Positions 54,128 to 63,006 of a stretch of DNA of 64,000 nucleotides are shown one piece after another. The notes beneath the pieces are model-generated. The model was not told the DNA's origin, made no database searches, and saw nothing but the letters and a program-made list of their open reading frames with translations. Made by a program: the position numbers and the translations under genes. How positions within the stretch are numbered: the first letter of the stretch is position 1; each line of letters begins with the position of its first letter. The stretch is from NCBI RefSeq assembly GCF_003660105.1, contig NZ_CP032823.1, positions 1,116,001 through 1,180,000 of the forward strand. Reading direction: 5' to 3'. The DNA is from Aliarcobacter cryaerophilus ATCC 43158. Its GTDB lineage: Bacteria > Campylobacterota > Campylobacteria > Campylobacterales > Arcobacteraceae.

Positions 54128-54550
54128 TTAAGATATCAACTCCTCGTAATCATCACTCATATAAACTTTTGCTATCTCATAAAGTTTTGCAACAGATTTT
54201 CCCCAAGATGAAAAATCATCTAAATCTTTATTTCCAATACCAAAGTTTTGAGAAATTTTTTCTATCAAAATTTGCTCATTTATATTAAAAACACTATCAA
54301 TATGAACTAATATCATAAGTTCTAAAACAACAATTTTTTTACTTCTTTGACTTTTAAAATTATTTAAAGTTGCTTCTAAATTAAAATTATCCATATCAAA
54401 TGAATCGATATTTTCAATTCCCATTTCATCACAATACTCTAAGATAACTTCTTCTTCTTCTCTTCCAAAACTATTATCAACTCTTGCTAAATAATGAGCC
54501 AATTGTAAAAATGCAAATTTCTCTCGTGCTTCAAGTTTCATCAATAACAT
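54128..54550 (-). CDS. TerB-like helical protein
   Basis: 140 residues, all helical. EAREKFAFLQLAHYLARVDNSFGREEEEVILEYCDEMGI and a later VVLELMILVHIDSVFNINEQILIEKISQNFGI follow the TerB pattern of paired helices with acidic loops (D-x-x-x-x-x-E-E). TerB domains bind metals or proteins at the inner face of the membrane and occur in tellurite resistance and DjlA. It is first in the operon leading to priA. A tellurite phenotype is not implied. Confidence 0.68.
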   Translation of the reverse strand: MLLMKLEAREKFAFLQLAHYLARVDNSFGREEEEVILEYCDEMGIENIDSFDMDNFNLEATLNNFKSQRSKKIVVLELMILVHIDSVFNINEQILIEKISQNFGIGNKDLDDFSSWGKSVAKLYEIAKVYMSDDYEELIS

Positions 54551-54644
54551 ATATTATATTCCTATTTGTATTTAATAATTAATATTACATTATAGTATAT
54601 TTTTTTTAATTTGCAACTAAATCAACCTTTGCATCAAAGCAAAA

Positions 54645-55487
54645 CTACTTTAACCCTCTGCCTAGAAACTCTGATGCTTCTGTGATTATCATAAAAGCAT
54701 CTGGGTCATATTTAGTGATTAAATTTTTTAATAAATCAATCTTTCCAGCATCAACTGTAACGTAAATAATAGTTTTATTTTGTCCTTGATGAAGACCTAT
54801 TCCTGTTAAAATAGTACCGTGTTCTTCTATTCGTTCTCTTATTTGCTCTTTTAAAACTTCAACATTGTTTGATACAATATTTACTATCTTTTTAGATGGT
54901 CTTCCTGTTAGAATAATATCAAGTACTCTAATTCCAACATAAACACTAAGCATACTGTAAAGTGATTTATCTATATCATTGTAAATAAAAACTGAAGCAA
55001 ACATAATTGTTGCATCAATAGCTAATAAAACTTCTGCTGCCTTGTACTTTGTCTTTTTTGCAACTATTTCTCCTACAACCGATGTACTTCCTGTAGATGC
55101 TCTTCCTTTTATAACTAATCCAACACCTAAACCTATAAAAATTCCACCAAAAACTGCAGCTATTAAAATATCATTTGTTATTGCTCCTATTTTTAAAACT
55201 TCCTTTAATACATCTGTAAATGTTGACAAAAGAACAACTACAATAAATGTTTTAAATAGATAATATTTTCCAAAATAGATATAAGATAAAATCAAAAATG
55301 GGATACTTACAACTGCAATAATAATACCTAAAGTGATTTGTGGAAAAATTGAATGTAAAAGTAAAGAGATACCTACTCCTCCACCTGTAATTATCTCATT
55401 TGGAGACAAAAAACTCACCGTACCAAATGCCATTGCAAATGAGCCTAAAATTATAAATATATAGTGTTTTAAATCTGTTTTTTTCAT
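54645..55487 (-). CDS. YitT family membrane protein
   Basis: 280 residues. About five membrane helices occupy residues 10-190 (DUF161-type repeats such as GSFAMAFGTVSFLSPNEIITGGGVGISLLLHSIF and IGLGVGLVIKGRASTGSTSVVGEIVAKKT), and the last 80 residues are a DUF2179 domain (SNNVEVLKEQIRERIEEHGTILTGIGLHQGQNKTIIYVTVDAGKIDLLKNLI). The family (YitT, YpjC, YvjA) has unknown transport function. It is 17 bp downstream of the HI0933-type flavoprotein gene. Confidence 0.88.
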   Translation of the reverse strand: MKKTDLKHYIFIILGSFAMAFGTVSFLSPNEIITGGGVGISLLLHSIFPQITLGIIIAVVSIPFLILSYIYFGKYYLFKTFIVVVLLSTFTDVLKEVLKIGAITNDILIAAVFGGIFIGLGVGLVIKGRASTGSTSVVGEIVAKKTKYKAAEVLLAIDATIMFASVFIYNDIDKSLYSMLSVYVGIRVLDIILTGRPSKKIVNIVSNNVEVLKEQIRERIEEHGTILTGIGLHQGQNKTIIYVTVDAGKIDLLKNLITKYDPDAFMIITEASEFLGRGLK

Positions 55488-55504
55488 ATTTTTCCTAATT
55501 CTTA

Positions 55505-56746
55505 TTAAATATTATTATTCAATTTTCCAGCTAAAAAACCACTAGAAAAAGACCATTGAAGATTGTATCCACCGCAAGGTCCATCAATATCTACAACTTC
55601 ACCACAAAAGTATAAACCTTTTACAATTTTGCTTTGCATAGTTTTTTGCTCTATCTGTTTTAAAGCAACTCCACCTCTTGTAATCATAGCTTGTCTAAAT
55701 CCATCGTGTCCAACAATAGTAAAAGGTGTCCAAGATAGAGTTTTTATTAGTTTCTCTCTTTTAATTCCCTCTATTTGTTTAAATCTTAAATTTTCATCAA
55801 TTTCACAAATATTTAAAATCTCTTTAGAAACACTACTTGCAAGTAAAGTTTCTAAATTTTGTAAAATATTATCTTGTGGATTTTTCGCTATTTCATTTTT
55901 AAAATGTTGAAAAATATCCTCTTCATTTTTACCTTTTAAGAAATTTATCAAAAGCGGTACTTCATCATATTTTTCTAAAATTGGAGTAATTTCTCTAGCA
56001 AAATCTAAAATTACTGGACCTCGCAAACCCTCTTTTGTAAAGATTAAATCTCCTGTTAGTTTTAAGTTTTTATATTTTGGAATATTTACTTTTAGTATAG
56101 CTTTTGCAATTGTATCAGCTTTACAAGAAGCAAAATTTTTCTCTTTGGTAAAAAGTGGCATCATAGCTGGAGTTGTTTGTGTTATTGTATGACCAAAAGA
56201 TGAAGCAAAAATATATCCATCTCCTGTCGCTCCTAAAGTTGGATAACCTAAACCACCAGTTGCTAAAACTATATTTTTACTTTTAAAAATCTCTTCATCT
56301 GTCTTTATTTCAAAAATATCTTCCTCTTTTTTTATATTTTTTATATCTATTGAAGTTTTAACTTCAATATCTAATCTTTCAAGCTCATTTTTCAATGCTT
56401 CCAAAATAATTGTTGAACTATGATTTACGGGAAATACTCTAAATCCATCTTTAGCAATCGTAGGAACTCCAATTGAAGCAAAAAAAGCAAGCAAATCATC
56501 TCTTGTAAAACTATCTAATGCATCTTTTATAAATCTTCCACTTTTACCAAATTTAGTACAAAAATCATCTTGAGATAAAGTATTTGTAAGATTACATTTT
56601 CCTCCACCTGTTGCTTTTAATTTTAGAGCAATTTGTGGCATTTTTTCAACTATTAATACCTTTTTTAAATCCTTTGCTGCACTTATACTTGCCATTATTC
56701 CAGCAGGTCCTGCACCAATAACTATTAAATCATAAATTTTATCCAA
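55505..56746 (-). CDS. HI0933-family NAD(P)/FAD-dependent oxidoreductase
   Basis: 413 residues. The N-terminal dinucleotide-binding motif DLIVIGAGPAGIMASISAAKDLKKVLIVEKMPQIALKLKATGGGKCNLTN is diagnostic of the HI0933/YhiN family, as are VLATGGLGYPTLGATGDGY and the C-terminal TRGGVALKQIEQKTMQSKIVKGLYFCGEVVDIDGPCGGYNLQWSFSSG. It is a flavoprotein of uncertain substrate (aminoacetone oxidase in one member). It is followed by the YitT gene after 17 bp and is divergent from the deacetylase gene. Confidence 0.92.
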   Translation of the reverse strand: MDKIYDLIVIGAGPAGIMASISAAKDLKKVLIVEKMPQIALKLKATGGGKCNLTNTLSQDDFCTKFGKSGRFIKDALDSFTRDDLLAFFASIGVPTIAKDGFRVFPVNHSSTIILEALKNELERLDIEVKTSIDIKNIKKEEDIFEIKTDEEIFKSKNIVLATGGLGYPTLGATGDGYIFASSFGHTITQTTPAMMPLFTKEKNFASCKADTIAKAILKVNIPKYKNLKLTGDLIFTKEGLRGPVILDFAREITPILEKYDEVPLLINFLKGKNEEDIFQHFKNEIAKNPQDNILQNLETLLASSVSKEILNICEIDENLRFKQIEGIKREKLIKTLSWTPFTIVGHDGFRQAMITRGGVALKQIEQKTMQSKIVKGLYFCGEVVDIDGPCGGYNLQWSFSSGFLAGKLNNNI

Positions 56747-56812
56747 TTTTTCTCTTCTTTTATTCAGTTTCTTGTATTATACACAATTTAATTTAAGCAT
56801 TTAGGGGATTTT

Positions 56813-57565
56813 GTGTTTATGATTGGTCGAGTTTTATCTATTTTTACAATTTTATCAATATACTCATTTGCAACTACAAATAATAAAATAGCACTTTTAA
56901 CTTTCGATGATGGTCCAATAAGAGCAACAAAAAATATAATAGAGACTGTAAGAGAAGAGAATATTCCTGTTACTATGTTTTTTATTGGTTGTCAAATTGA
57001 AAATTTTCAAAATATATATAAAGATGCTATAAACTATCCAAATATTTTAATAGCAAACCATACATATTCTCATGCAAACAATAGATATAGAAAGTTTTAT
57101 AGTGATCCCCTTTTAGTTGTAGAAGATATAAAAAAGGCAAATTCAATAATAGGTCTTGATAATATTTCAAATACTTCATCTGCTTTTTTACCAGTAAGAC
57201 TTGCGGGAAGAAATGTTTTTAGACTTCCAACAATTACTAAAAATGACAATATGATAGAAAAAATACAAAGAGAAAAAGAGATTTTTGGTTATGATGATAT
57301 TTATAAAGAGGGTTATTATATTTATGGTTGGGATGTAGAGTGGGCTTATGAAAAAAATGGAAGACCAATACTAACTCCTCAAGAAATATATAATTCTATG
57401 GAAAAAATCTATCAGAAAAATCTATCAAGCAAAGAAAATAAAGTAGTTCTTCTAATGCATGATTTTATGTTTAGCAATAATTTCAATGGAAAAGAGAACT
57501 TAAAAACTCTGATTCAGCTACTAAAGAATGGTGGTTGGAGTTTTGAGAATATAGAAAACTATTAG
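56813..57565 (+). CDS. exported polysaccharide deacetylase (NodB homology)
   Basis: 250 residues, GTG start with AGGGGA upstream; an ATG two codons later is an alternative. A signal sequence (VLSIFTILSIYSFATT) precedes the NodB domain: LLTFDDGP (catalytic Asp pair), the metal-binding His pair in NHTYSHANN, FRLP, and LLMHDFM near the C-terminus. The family removes N- or O-acetyl groups from peptidoglycan, chitooligomers or related glycans. Its location with signal peptide suggests a periplasmic target. No glycan operon is adjacent. Confidence 0.87.
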   Translation: MFMIGRVLSIFTILSIYSFATTNNKIALLTFDDGPIRATKNIIETVREENIPVTMFFIGCQIENFQNIYKDAINYPNILIANHTYSHANNRYRKFYSDPLLVVEDIKKANSIIGLDNISNTSSAFLPVRLAGRNVFRLPTITKNDNMIEKIQREKEIFGYDDIYKEGYYIYGWDVEWAYEKNGRPILTPQEIYNSMEKIYQKNLSSKENKVVLLMHDFMFSNNFNGKENLKTLIQLLKNGGWSFENIENY

Positions 57566-57632
57566 ACTATATATTTATCTTAGTAGATTTTCAATACTAT
57601 TTCAATTTTAAAAACTATAAAAAAGGAATTTA

Positions 57633-58730
57633 ATGGCTGGATTATTGGGCTATTTATCAATATTAGCAGATGATATTGGTTCACTTGCAGGAAAAACTGC
57701 AGCTACAACTGCAAAATCTCTTGCAACTTCACTTGATGATATTGGTCTTCTATTTGATGATATAGCAACTTATACAAAACTAGCAAGTATAAAATCTAGT
57801 GGTCTTTTAGTAGATGATCTTGCTGCTATTGCAAACTTTACAAATGAAACAACTTCAGAAATACTAAAAAAAGAGCTAGAAAAAGCTTCATCAGTTGAAG
57901 AGTTTGAAGAGAATGTAAAAAAATTAGATGAAAAAACTCAAAAAGAGATTTTAAAAGAGCTTGAACACATAAGAGAAGTTGCTATTCTTGAAGCAAAAAG
58001 AAAAGCAGCTTTAAGAGAACTTCCAATTGTTTATAAAATTGCAAAGGGAAGTTTTATAAATAAATTTATTATTATTCCTGTTGTTTTACTTTTAAGCTAT
58101 ATTGCTCCTTGGGCTATTGCTCCTATTTTGATTATTGGAGGGGCTTATTTGGCTTATGAGGGAGTTGAGTCTATTTTAGAAAAATTTGGTCATCATCAAG
58201 AAGATGAGCAAACAAATCAAAAAGAGAGTTCAAATGAAGATTTTGAAGAGCAAAAGGTAAAAAGTGCTATTAAAACAGATTTTATTTTATCTTTTGAAAT
58301 AATTGTTATTAGTTTAAGTCTTTTAGATAATAGTGATTTTATAACAAAACTTATGGTTTTAATAAGTGTAGGAATTTTAACAACAGTTTTTGTATATGGA
58401 ATAGTTGCATTTATTATAAAACTAGATGATATTGGATTTTATTTACAAGAGAAAAAAAATATTTCTTTACAAAAAATTGGAGATGGTTTTGTAAAATCTA
58501 TGCCTTATATTATAAAAACTATTGGAGTTTTAGGAACTATTGCAATGCTTGCCGTTGGTGGTGGAATTATCGCTCATGAAACTCATGTTTTAGGTTCTTT
58601 TAACGAAATTTTAAAAGCTATTCCTCTTGGTGGATTCTTTAGTGAAATTATTTTAGGTGCAATTGTAGGGTATATTGTAGTTTTAATAGTTCCTATTTTT
58701 TCAAAAATTACAAAAGTATTTAAAAAATAG
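57633..58730 (+). CDS. DUF808 (YedI-like) membrane protein
   Basis: 365 residues. MAGLLGYLSILADDIGSLAGKTAATTAKSLATSLDDIGLLFDDIATYTKLAS and LPIVYKIAKGSFINKFIIIPVVLLLSYIAPWAIAPILIIGGAYLAYEGVE are the DUF808/YedI hallmarks; at least five membrane helices follow. Compared with E. coli YedI (305 aa) it carries an extra charged helical stretch at about 75-125 (EILKKELEKASSVEEFEENVKKLDEKTQKEI...). The function of the family is unknown. AAAAGGAA precedes the ATG and a terminator follows the stop. Confidence 0.9.
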   Translation: MAGLLGYLSILADDIGSLAGKTAATTAKSLATSLDDIGLLFDDIATYTKLASIKSSGLLVDDLAAIANFTNETTSEILKKELEKASSVEEFEENVKKLDEKTQKEILKELEHIREVAILEAKRKAALRELPIVYKIAKGSFINKFIIIPVVLLLSYIAPWAIAPILIIGGAYLAYEGVESILEKFGHHQEDEQTNQKESSNEDFEEQKVKSAIKTDFILSFEIIVISLSLLDNSDFITKLMVLISVGILTTVFVYGIVAFIIKLDDIGFYLQEKKNISLQKIGDGFVKSMPYIIKTIGVLGTIAMLAVGGGIIAHETHVLGSFNEILKAIPLGGFFSEIILGAIVGYIVVLIVPIFSKITKVFKK

Positions 58731-58732
58731 AG

Positions 58733-58763
58733 TTAGGTAAGTGAGTAAATCTCACTTACTTAA
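58733..58763 (+). terminator. terminator-like hairpin after the DUF808 gene
   Basis: A 13-bp stem with one G-T pair (58733-58745 and 58751-58763, 5-base loop) starts 3 bp after the stop codon. The following T-run is poor on the plus strand, while a T-rich stretch lies on the minus strand side. Confidence 0.55.
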
Positions 58764-58825
58764 TAAAATATGTGTGTAAAATATCTACAAAAATATAGAG
58801 GACTAAAAGCGAAAAAATAATCATT

Positions 58826-60355
58826 CTATAGTTCATCATCAACTCTTTTTATCTGTCTTTTATTTGCACGGCTTTGCTCAATTTGAATAAAATCTTTCTC
58901 ATATTTTTTATATTTTTTCAAAAATGGTGGGATTTTTCTTCCTTCAATCATCATAACATCATCCAAAATTGTTTTTACTAAAATCTCCTCTTCATAATCA
59001 CGGCTTAAATATTCAAATAAATACTCGGCAACCCTATCAAGTGAGATTTTAAAAGTACTTTCACTTCTTTTATATATCCATTTACTAAAGTCAAAGAAAT
59101 TTTCAAAAACTTTTCCATCTTTAAAAAGTAGTTTTGAACTCTTTACAAAATTTCCACTATTGTAAACAATATCCCAAAATCTAGCAAATCTTTTCATATC
59201 TTGCATAAGCTCAAATGGTATTAAATTATTTTGTAAAATATCATAAGGTGGGTTTGGATTATAAACCATACCATGCAGTTCATCGTGCCTATTTAAGGTA
59301 GTTCCAGAGAGTTTTTTTAATATTCCTATTTGAATTTCACCACTACTTAAAGTATATAGTAAATTAAGATTTTGTGCAAAACTTTCTATTGTTTCAGCTG
59401 GTAATCCAACAATTAAATCAATATGCATATGTGCATTTGTCTCTTTACTCAAAAATGCTAAATTATCTTTGATTTTTTCCATTTTTAAATTTCTATTTAT
59501 CTGTTTTGCTACATCTAAATTTAGAGTTTGAATACCAACTTCTAGTTGCAAACTTCCCGCTTTAAACTTTTTTAAAAGCTCTCTTAACTCAGGTGGGAAA
59601 TTATCAGGAATTACTTCAAAGTGTAAAAAATAGTCCTCATCTTTTGCCAAAAAATATTCCAAAATAGCCTTTGCATAAGAAATCTTTAGATTAAAAGTTC
59701 TATCTATAAACTTATAGTTTCTAGCACCCCTATTCCAAAGTTTGTCAATCTCATTTAAAAAAACATCAACTGGTAAATATCTCATACTACTATCAATACT
59801 AGATAAACAAAATTCACAAGTAAAAGGACAACCACGACTGCTTTCTATATAAATATGTCTATTTTTTATATCAAAATCTGTATAGTAATCATAAGGAAGT
59901 TCAATCTTATCAAACTCAACTGGCTTTGCTTGAATTATCTTATCTTTTGGTCTTATTCCACCTAAGATATTTTTACATAAGTTATAAACACTTATTTCAC
60001 CCTCTCCAAACATAAAGTAGTCTGCTTTTTCAAAATCTACTCTATGTGGTAAATGACTAATTTCTGGACCTCCAAGAGCAACTATTGTATTTGGGCTAAT
60101 TAGTTTTATATATTTTACAATTTCTGCAACATCTGTTGCATTCCAAATATATGTTGAAATTGCTACAATTTTTGGTTTGTACTCTAAAATCTCTTCAACT
60201 ATTGTTTGAGTTTGACTATTTATTACAAACTCTAAAATTTTTGCTTCATCTTTTAACTCTTTTAAATTTGCAAACAAGTATCTTAAAGATAGACTTGAGT
60301 GAGAAAATCTTGAGTTTAGTGTTGTTAATATTATATTTTTATTTTCTATATTCAT
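58826..60355 (-). CDS. B12-binding-domain radical SAM protein (DUF4080)
   Basis: 509 residues. An N-terminal cobalamin-binding-like domain (ILTTLNSRFSHSSLSLRYLFANL..., VALGGPEISHLP) precedes the radical SAM motif SRGCPFTCEFCLSS with the cluster Cys triad, then a TIM-barrel (LQLEVGIQTLNLDVAKQINRN, HIDLIVGLPAETIESF) and a C-terminal DUF4080 region. The N-terminal B12 fold lacks the classical D-x-H-x-x-G, so it may not bind cobalamin tightly. The substrate is unknown; it is not part of an obvious operon. Confidence 0.9.
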   Translation of the reverse strand: MNIENKNIILTTLNSRFSHSSLSLRYLFANLKELKDEAKILEFVINSQTQTIVEEILEYKPKIVAISTYIWNATDVAEIVKYIKLISPNTIVALGGPEISHLPHRVDFEKADYFMFGEGEISVYNLCKNILGGIRPKDKIIQAKPVEFDKIELPYDYYTDFDIKNRHIYIESSRGCPFTCEFCLSSIDSSMRYLPVDVFLNEIDKLWNRGARNYKFIDRTFNLKISYAKAILEYFLAKDEDYFLHFEVIPDNFPPELRELLKKFKAGSLQLEVGIQTLNLDVAKQINRNLKMEKIKDNLAFLSKETNAHMHIDLIVGLPAETIESFAQNLNLLYTLSSGEIQIGILKKLSGTTLNRHDELHGMVYNPNPPYDILQNNLIPFELMQDMKRFARFWDIVYNSGNFVKSSKLLFKDGKVFENFFDFSKWIYKRSESTFKISLDRVAEYLFEYLSRDYEEEILVKTILDDVMMIEGRKIPPFLKKYKKYEKDFIQIEQSRANKRQIKRVDDEL

Positions 60356-60442
60356 GCTGCGGATTCTACTTAAAATGGTGTTATATTAACCTTTGATAAA
60401 GAATAGTTTACTATACTTAAAAGAAAAAATAAAAGGTGTGAA

Positions 60443-60742
60443 ATGTTACGAACGAAATTTTCTCAATTTAGAGCTATCTCTGTAATTGAAGGAATCTCTT
60501 ATTTAATACTAGTTTTTCTAGCAATGCCTCTAAAATATCTCTTTGAAGAACCTATGGCTGTTAAGATATTTGGAATGATGCATGGAATATTTTTTATATT
60601 TTTTTGTATAGCTTTATATAATGCTATGAAACACTACAAGTGGGAGTTTTTATTTAGTTTAAAACTATTTATATACTCTTTAATCCCTTTTTTATTTATA
60701 CTAATAGAAAAAGAGATTATGAAAACAAAAAAAGCTATTTAG
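60443..60742 (+). CDS. DUF3817 membrane protein
   Basis: 99 residues with three membrane helices. FSQFRAISVIEGISYLILVFLAMPLKYLFEEPMAVKIFGMMHGIFFIFFCIAL is the DUF3817 signature (FR-x-x-x-x-EG-x-S-x-x-x-L and MPLKY... G-x-x-HG). The family is linked in actinobacteria to the end of transporter genes and in proteobacteria stands alone; function unknown. AAAAGGTGTGAA precedes the ATG, and a strong hairpin follows the stop. Confidence 0.85.
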   Translation: MLRTKFSQFRAISVIEGISYLILVFLAMPLKYLFEEPMAVKIFGMMHGIFFIFFCIALYNAMKHYKWEFLFSLKLFIYSLIPFLFILIEKEIMKTKKAI

Positions 60743-60762
60743 AAAGCAAGGCTTTCTAAATA
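60727..60762 (-). terminator. strong terminator between DUF3817 and DUF945 genes
   Basis: A 12-bp perfect stem (TATTTAGAAAGC at 60736-60747 and its complement at 60751-60762, loop AAG) is followed on the minus strand by GC and seven Ts. It overlaps the 3' end of the DUF3817 gene and mainly serves the minus-strand DUF945 gene. Confidence 0.8.
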
Positions 60763-60765
60763 AAT

Positions 60766-62640
60766 TTACTCTACTTTTTGCTCAATTACTTCAGATAATT
60801 CAATATCAGAAATTTTCACAGGATACTGCTGTTCATCTTTTGTAAAACTAGTTCCTATTTTTGGAGAGATCTCATAGTTTATAGTTCCATTTGGATCAGT
60901 TGAACCAATTGAATAAGCTCTAAAATTTATCTCTAAAATCTCATCTTTAAAATCTTTTATATTTAAAATTATACTAAACTCTTTTAGTGAATTTTCACTC
61001 AAAGTATCATCATAAGCTTCAATAGCTAAAAAGCTATTTTTAATACTTTCATAAGGATTTATAGTAAAAAGCTCACTATTTGGTTCATAAAGATTTATCT
61101 CTTTTAAATCTCCTAAAATAGTAGAAACAACTCTCGATTTATCTTTTAATTGAGGGAAAGATACAACTAAACCTTTTTGACTATTTTCATTTAAAGAAGA
61201 TTTATATCCAAAAGTTATTTTTAGAAGATTTTCACCAATCATATTATAAGAAGTTGTGAGATTTTCATCATCATAATATTCAAAATCACTCTCTTGTTGA
61301 GTAAATTTTAAATCTTTTTCTTCTAAAAATTTTATATTATTTATATAAATACCATCTTTTAAAGATATCTCAAATCTTTTTAAATCATCATTTGGAATAT
61401 CTTTATAATTTAATCCTAAACTCTCTTTTAAAGGTAAGATTAACTTATCTGCTGAAACTTTATCTAAATCAATTTTTATATCAATTTTTTCAAAAATATC
61501 CTTTAATCCATTAACCAATGCTGGTTTCATATTTTTATTTAAAGAAAAGGTTGCTTCATATCTTAGTTTTTCAAAGATTTTCTCTGAATTTTGAGAAAAT
61601 GAAGATGAAATTCCAGAAGATGAAACTTTTACATCATTCTTTACAAGTTCTTCAAAAAAACTATCAAAAGCTTTTGAAAAAATATCTTCATCTTCACTAT
61701 CTATAACTTTCATTAGTTCTTTGTACTGTTTATATGGTAAATTATCCAAAGCAAAAGATATCTCACTATTTTTTACATTTATTATATTTGAACCATTCAT
61801 CAAGCTTTGAACATCATTACTAATAAAAGAGAACTCATCAAAAGAGATTTTATCTTTTGTGCTAACTTTATCATTGATATTTTTAGAAGACCCATCAAAT
61901 AAGATATTTTTTATACTCATTTTTACAAATTCACTCTCTATTGATAGATTTGAAACTGAGAATTTTGTCTCTATATTTTTTTCAATCTCTTTATAATAAC
62001 TTTTCATATCTTCTAAGACAAAGCTTTCATTATTTGCACCAATAATTTTAAATAAAGCAATATTTAGACTATTTTTATCTCCAGTTATTCCTCTTAATGA
62101 TATTAAAGAACCATTATTACTAAATGCAATATCATCTAAAGTAAAGTTCATTTTATCATCTACTTTTAAGTGAATAGCCTTTTGTTTTAAGATACTTAAA
62201 AGCTCTTTACTAGCTTCATCTTCACTGTTTTCTAACTCATTTTGTAATACAACTGATAACTCTTTTAAGTATAAATCTGCATTCATCTCTTTTGTAAAAA
62301 TATTTAAAGAGAACTCATAATCAAACTTTGTACCCTCAAGCGCTAACTGTTTTGATTGACTATCAAAAATATTTAAAAACTCAACAAAAACCTCTTTTGC
62401 TTGGCTCTCTTCTATATTTTTGCTTATAAAATATAATGCTTTTATAGCATCTATAACTTGGATTTCACCATCTTTTCTTATTTTCATTGGAAGATTAGAA
62501 TTATTTTGAGTTATAGAAAAACCATTTTGATTTAACTCTTCAATTTTTAGAGTAACAGCCTTATCAACTGACCTATTTACAGTAAAAAATATAGCTCCTG
62601 CTACTAGAAGAACTACAAATCCTATCAACAATTTTTTCAT
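60766..62640 (-). CDS. DUF945 (YdgA-like) inner-membrane-anchored periplasmic protein
   Basis: 624 residues. An N-terminal anchor (LLIGFVVLLVAGAIFFTV) is followed by a long beta-rich region and repeated amphipathic strands. The pattern of residues 380-620, with many 'xxLxxFxISLKDGIYINNIKFLE'-like strands, and the overall size fit DUF945/YdgA and AsmA-like envelope proteins. Its function is unknown. AAAAGGAAC precedes the ATG; a TATTATAAT-type -10 lies in the 120-bp region upstream. Confidence 0.7.
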   Translation of the reverse strand: MKKLLIGFVVLLVAGAIFFTVNRSVDKAVTLKIEELNQNGFSITQNNSNLPMKIRKDGEIQVIDAIKALYFISKNIEESQAKEVFVEFLNIFDSQSKQLALEGTKFDYEFSLNIFTKEMNADLYLKELSVVLQNELENSEDEASKELLSILKQKAIHLKVDDKMNFTLDDIAFSNNGSLISLRGITGDKNSLNIALFKIIGANNESFVLEDMKSYYKEIEKNIETKFSVSNLSIESEFVKMSIKNILFDGSSKNINDKVSTKDKISFDEFSFISNDVQSLMNGSNIINVKNSEISFALDNLPYKQYKELMKVIDSEDEDIFSKAFDSFFEELVKNDVKVSSSGISSSFSQNSEKIFEKLRYEATFSLNKNMKPALVNGLKDIFEKIDIKIDLDKVSADKLILPLKESLGLNYKDIPNDDLKRFEISLKDGIYINNIKFLEEKDLKFTQQESDFEYYDDENLTTSYNMIGENLLKITFGYKSSLNENSQKGLVVSFPQLKDKSRVVSTILGDLKEINLYEPNSELFTINPYESIKNSFLAIEAYDDTLSENSLKEFSIILNIKDFKDEILEINFRAYSIGSTDPNGTINYEISPKIGTSFTKDEQQYPVKISDIELSEVIEQKVE

Positions 62641-62759
62641 TTATGTTCCTTTTTATTTTAAAACAAAAGCTTATCAAATAATTTCTAAATACTTTTTATA
62701 TGAATAAGACTTTAATTATAATATTTTTTATTATTTGTATATTATTTAGACATTAAATC

Positions 62760-62960
62760 TTAATTTCTTGTATTAAAAGGTTTTAATAATTCAAAAAGCC
62801 ATTTGTTAGCCTCTTCAACTGTTTCAAATCTTTTTGACTTTGCAACTTGATATTGACCTTCATAAAATCTAACTCTAATTCCATCTTCAACATGATCTAT
62901 TTTCGTTCTAGTTATTTTAGATAGATTTAAAAGAACTCTCTCATTTAATTGTACAAACAT
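62760..62960 (-). CDS. small protein of unknown function
   Basis: 66 residues, beginning MFVQLNERVLLNLSKITRTKIDHVEDGIRVRFYEGQYQVAKSKRFETVEEANKWLFEL. It looks like two or three strands followed by a helix, resembling small LytTR-like or single-stranded nucleic acid-binding folds, but no family is assigned. AGGAGC lies upstream of the start. It follows the TupC-like gene by 46 bp and may be transcribed with it. Confidence 0.6.
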   Translation of the reverse strand: MFVQLNERVLLNLSKITRTKIDHVEDGIRVRFYEGQYQVAKSKRFETVEEANKWLFELLKPFNTRN

Positions 62961-63006
62961 ATTTGCTCCTAATTTTTACATAATCGTAAGTTTACTATTT
63001 AATCTC

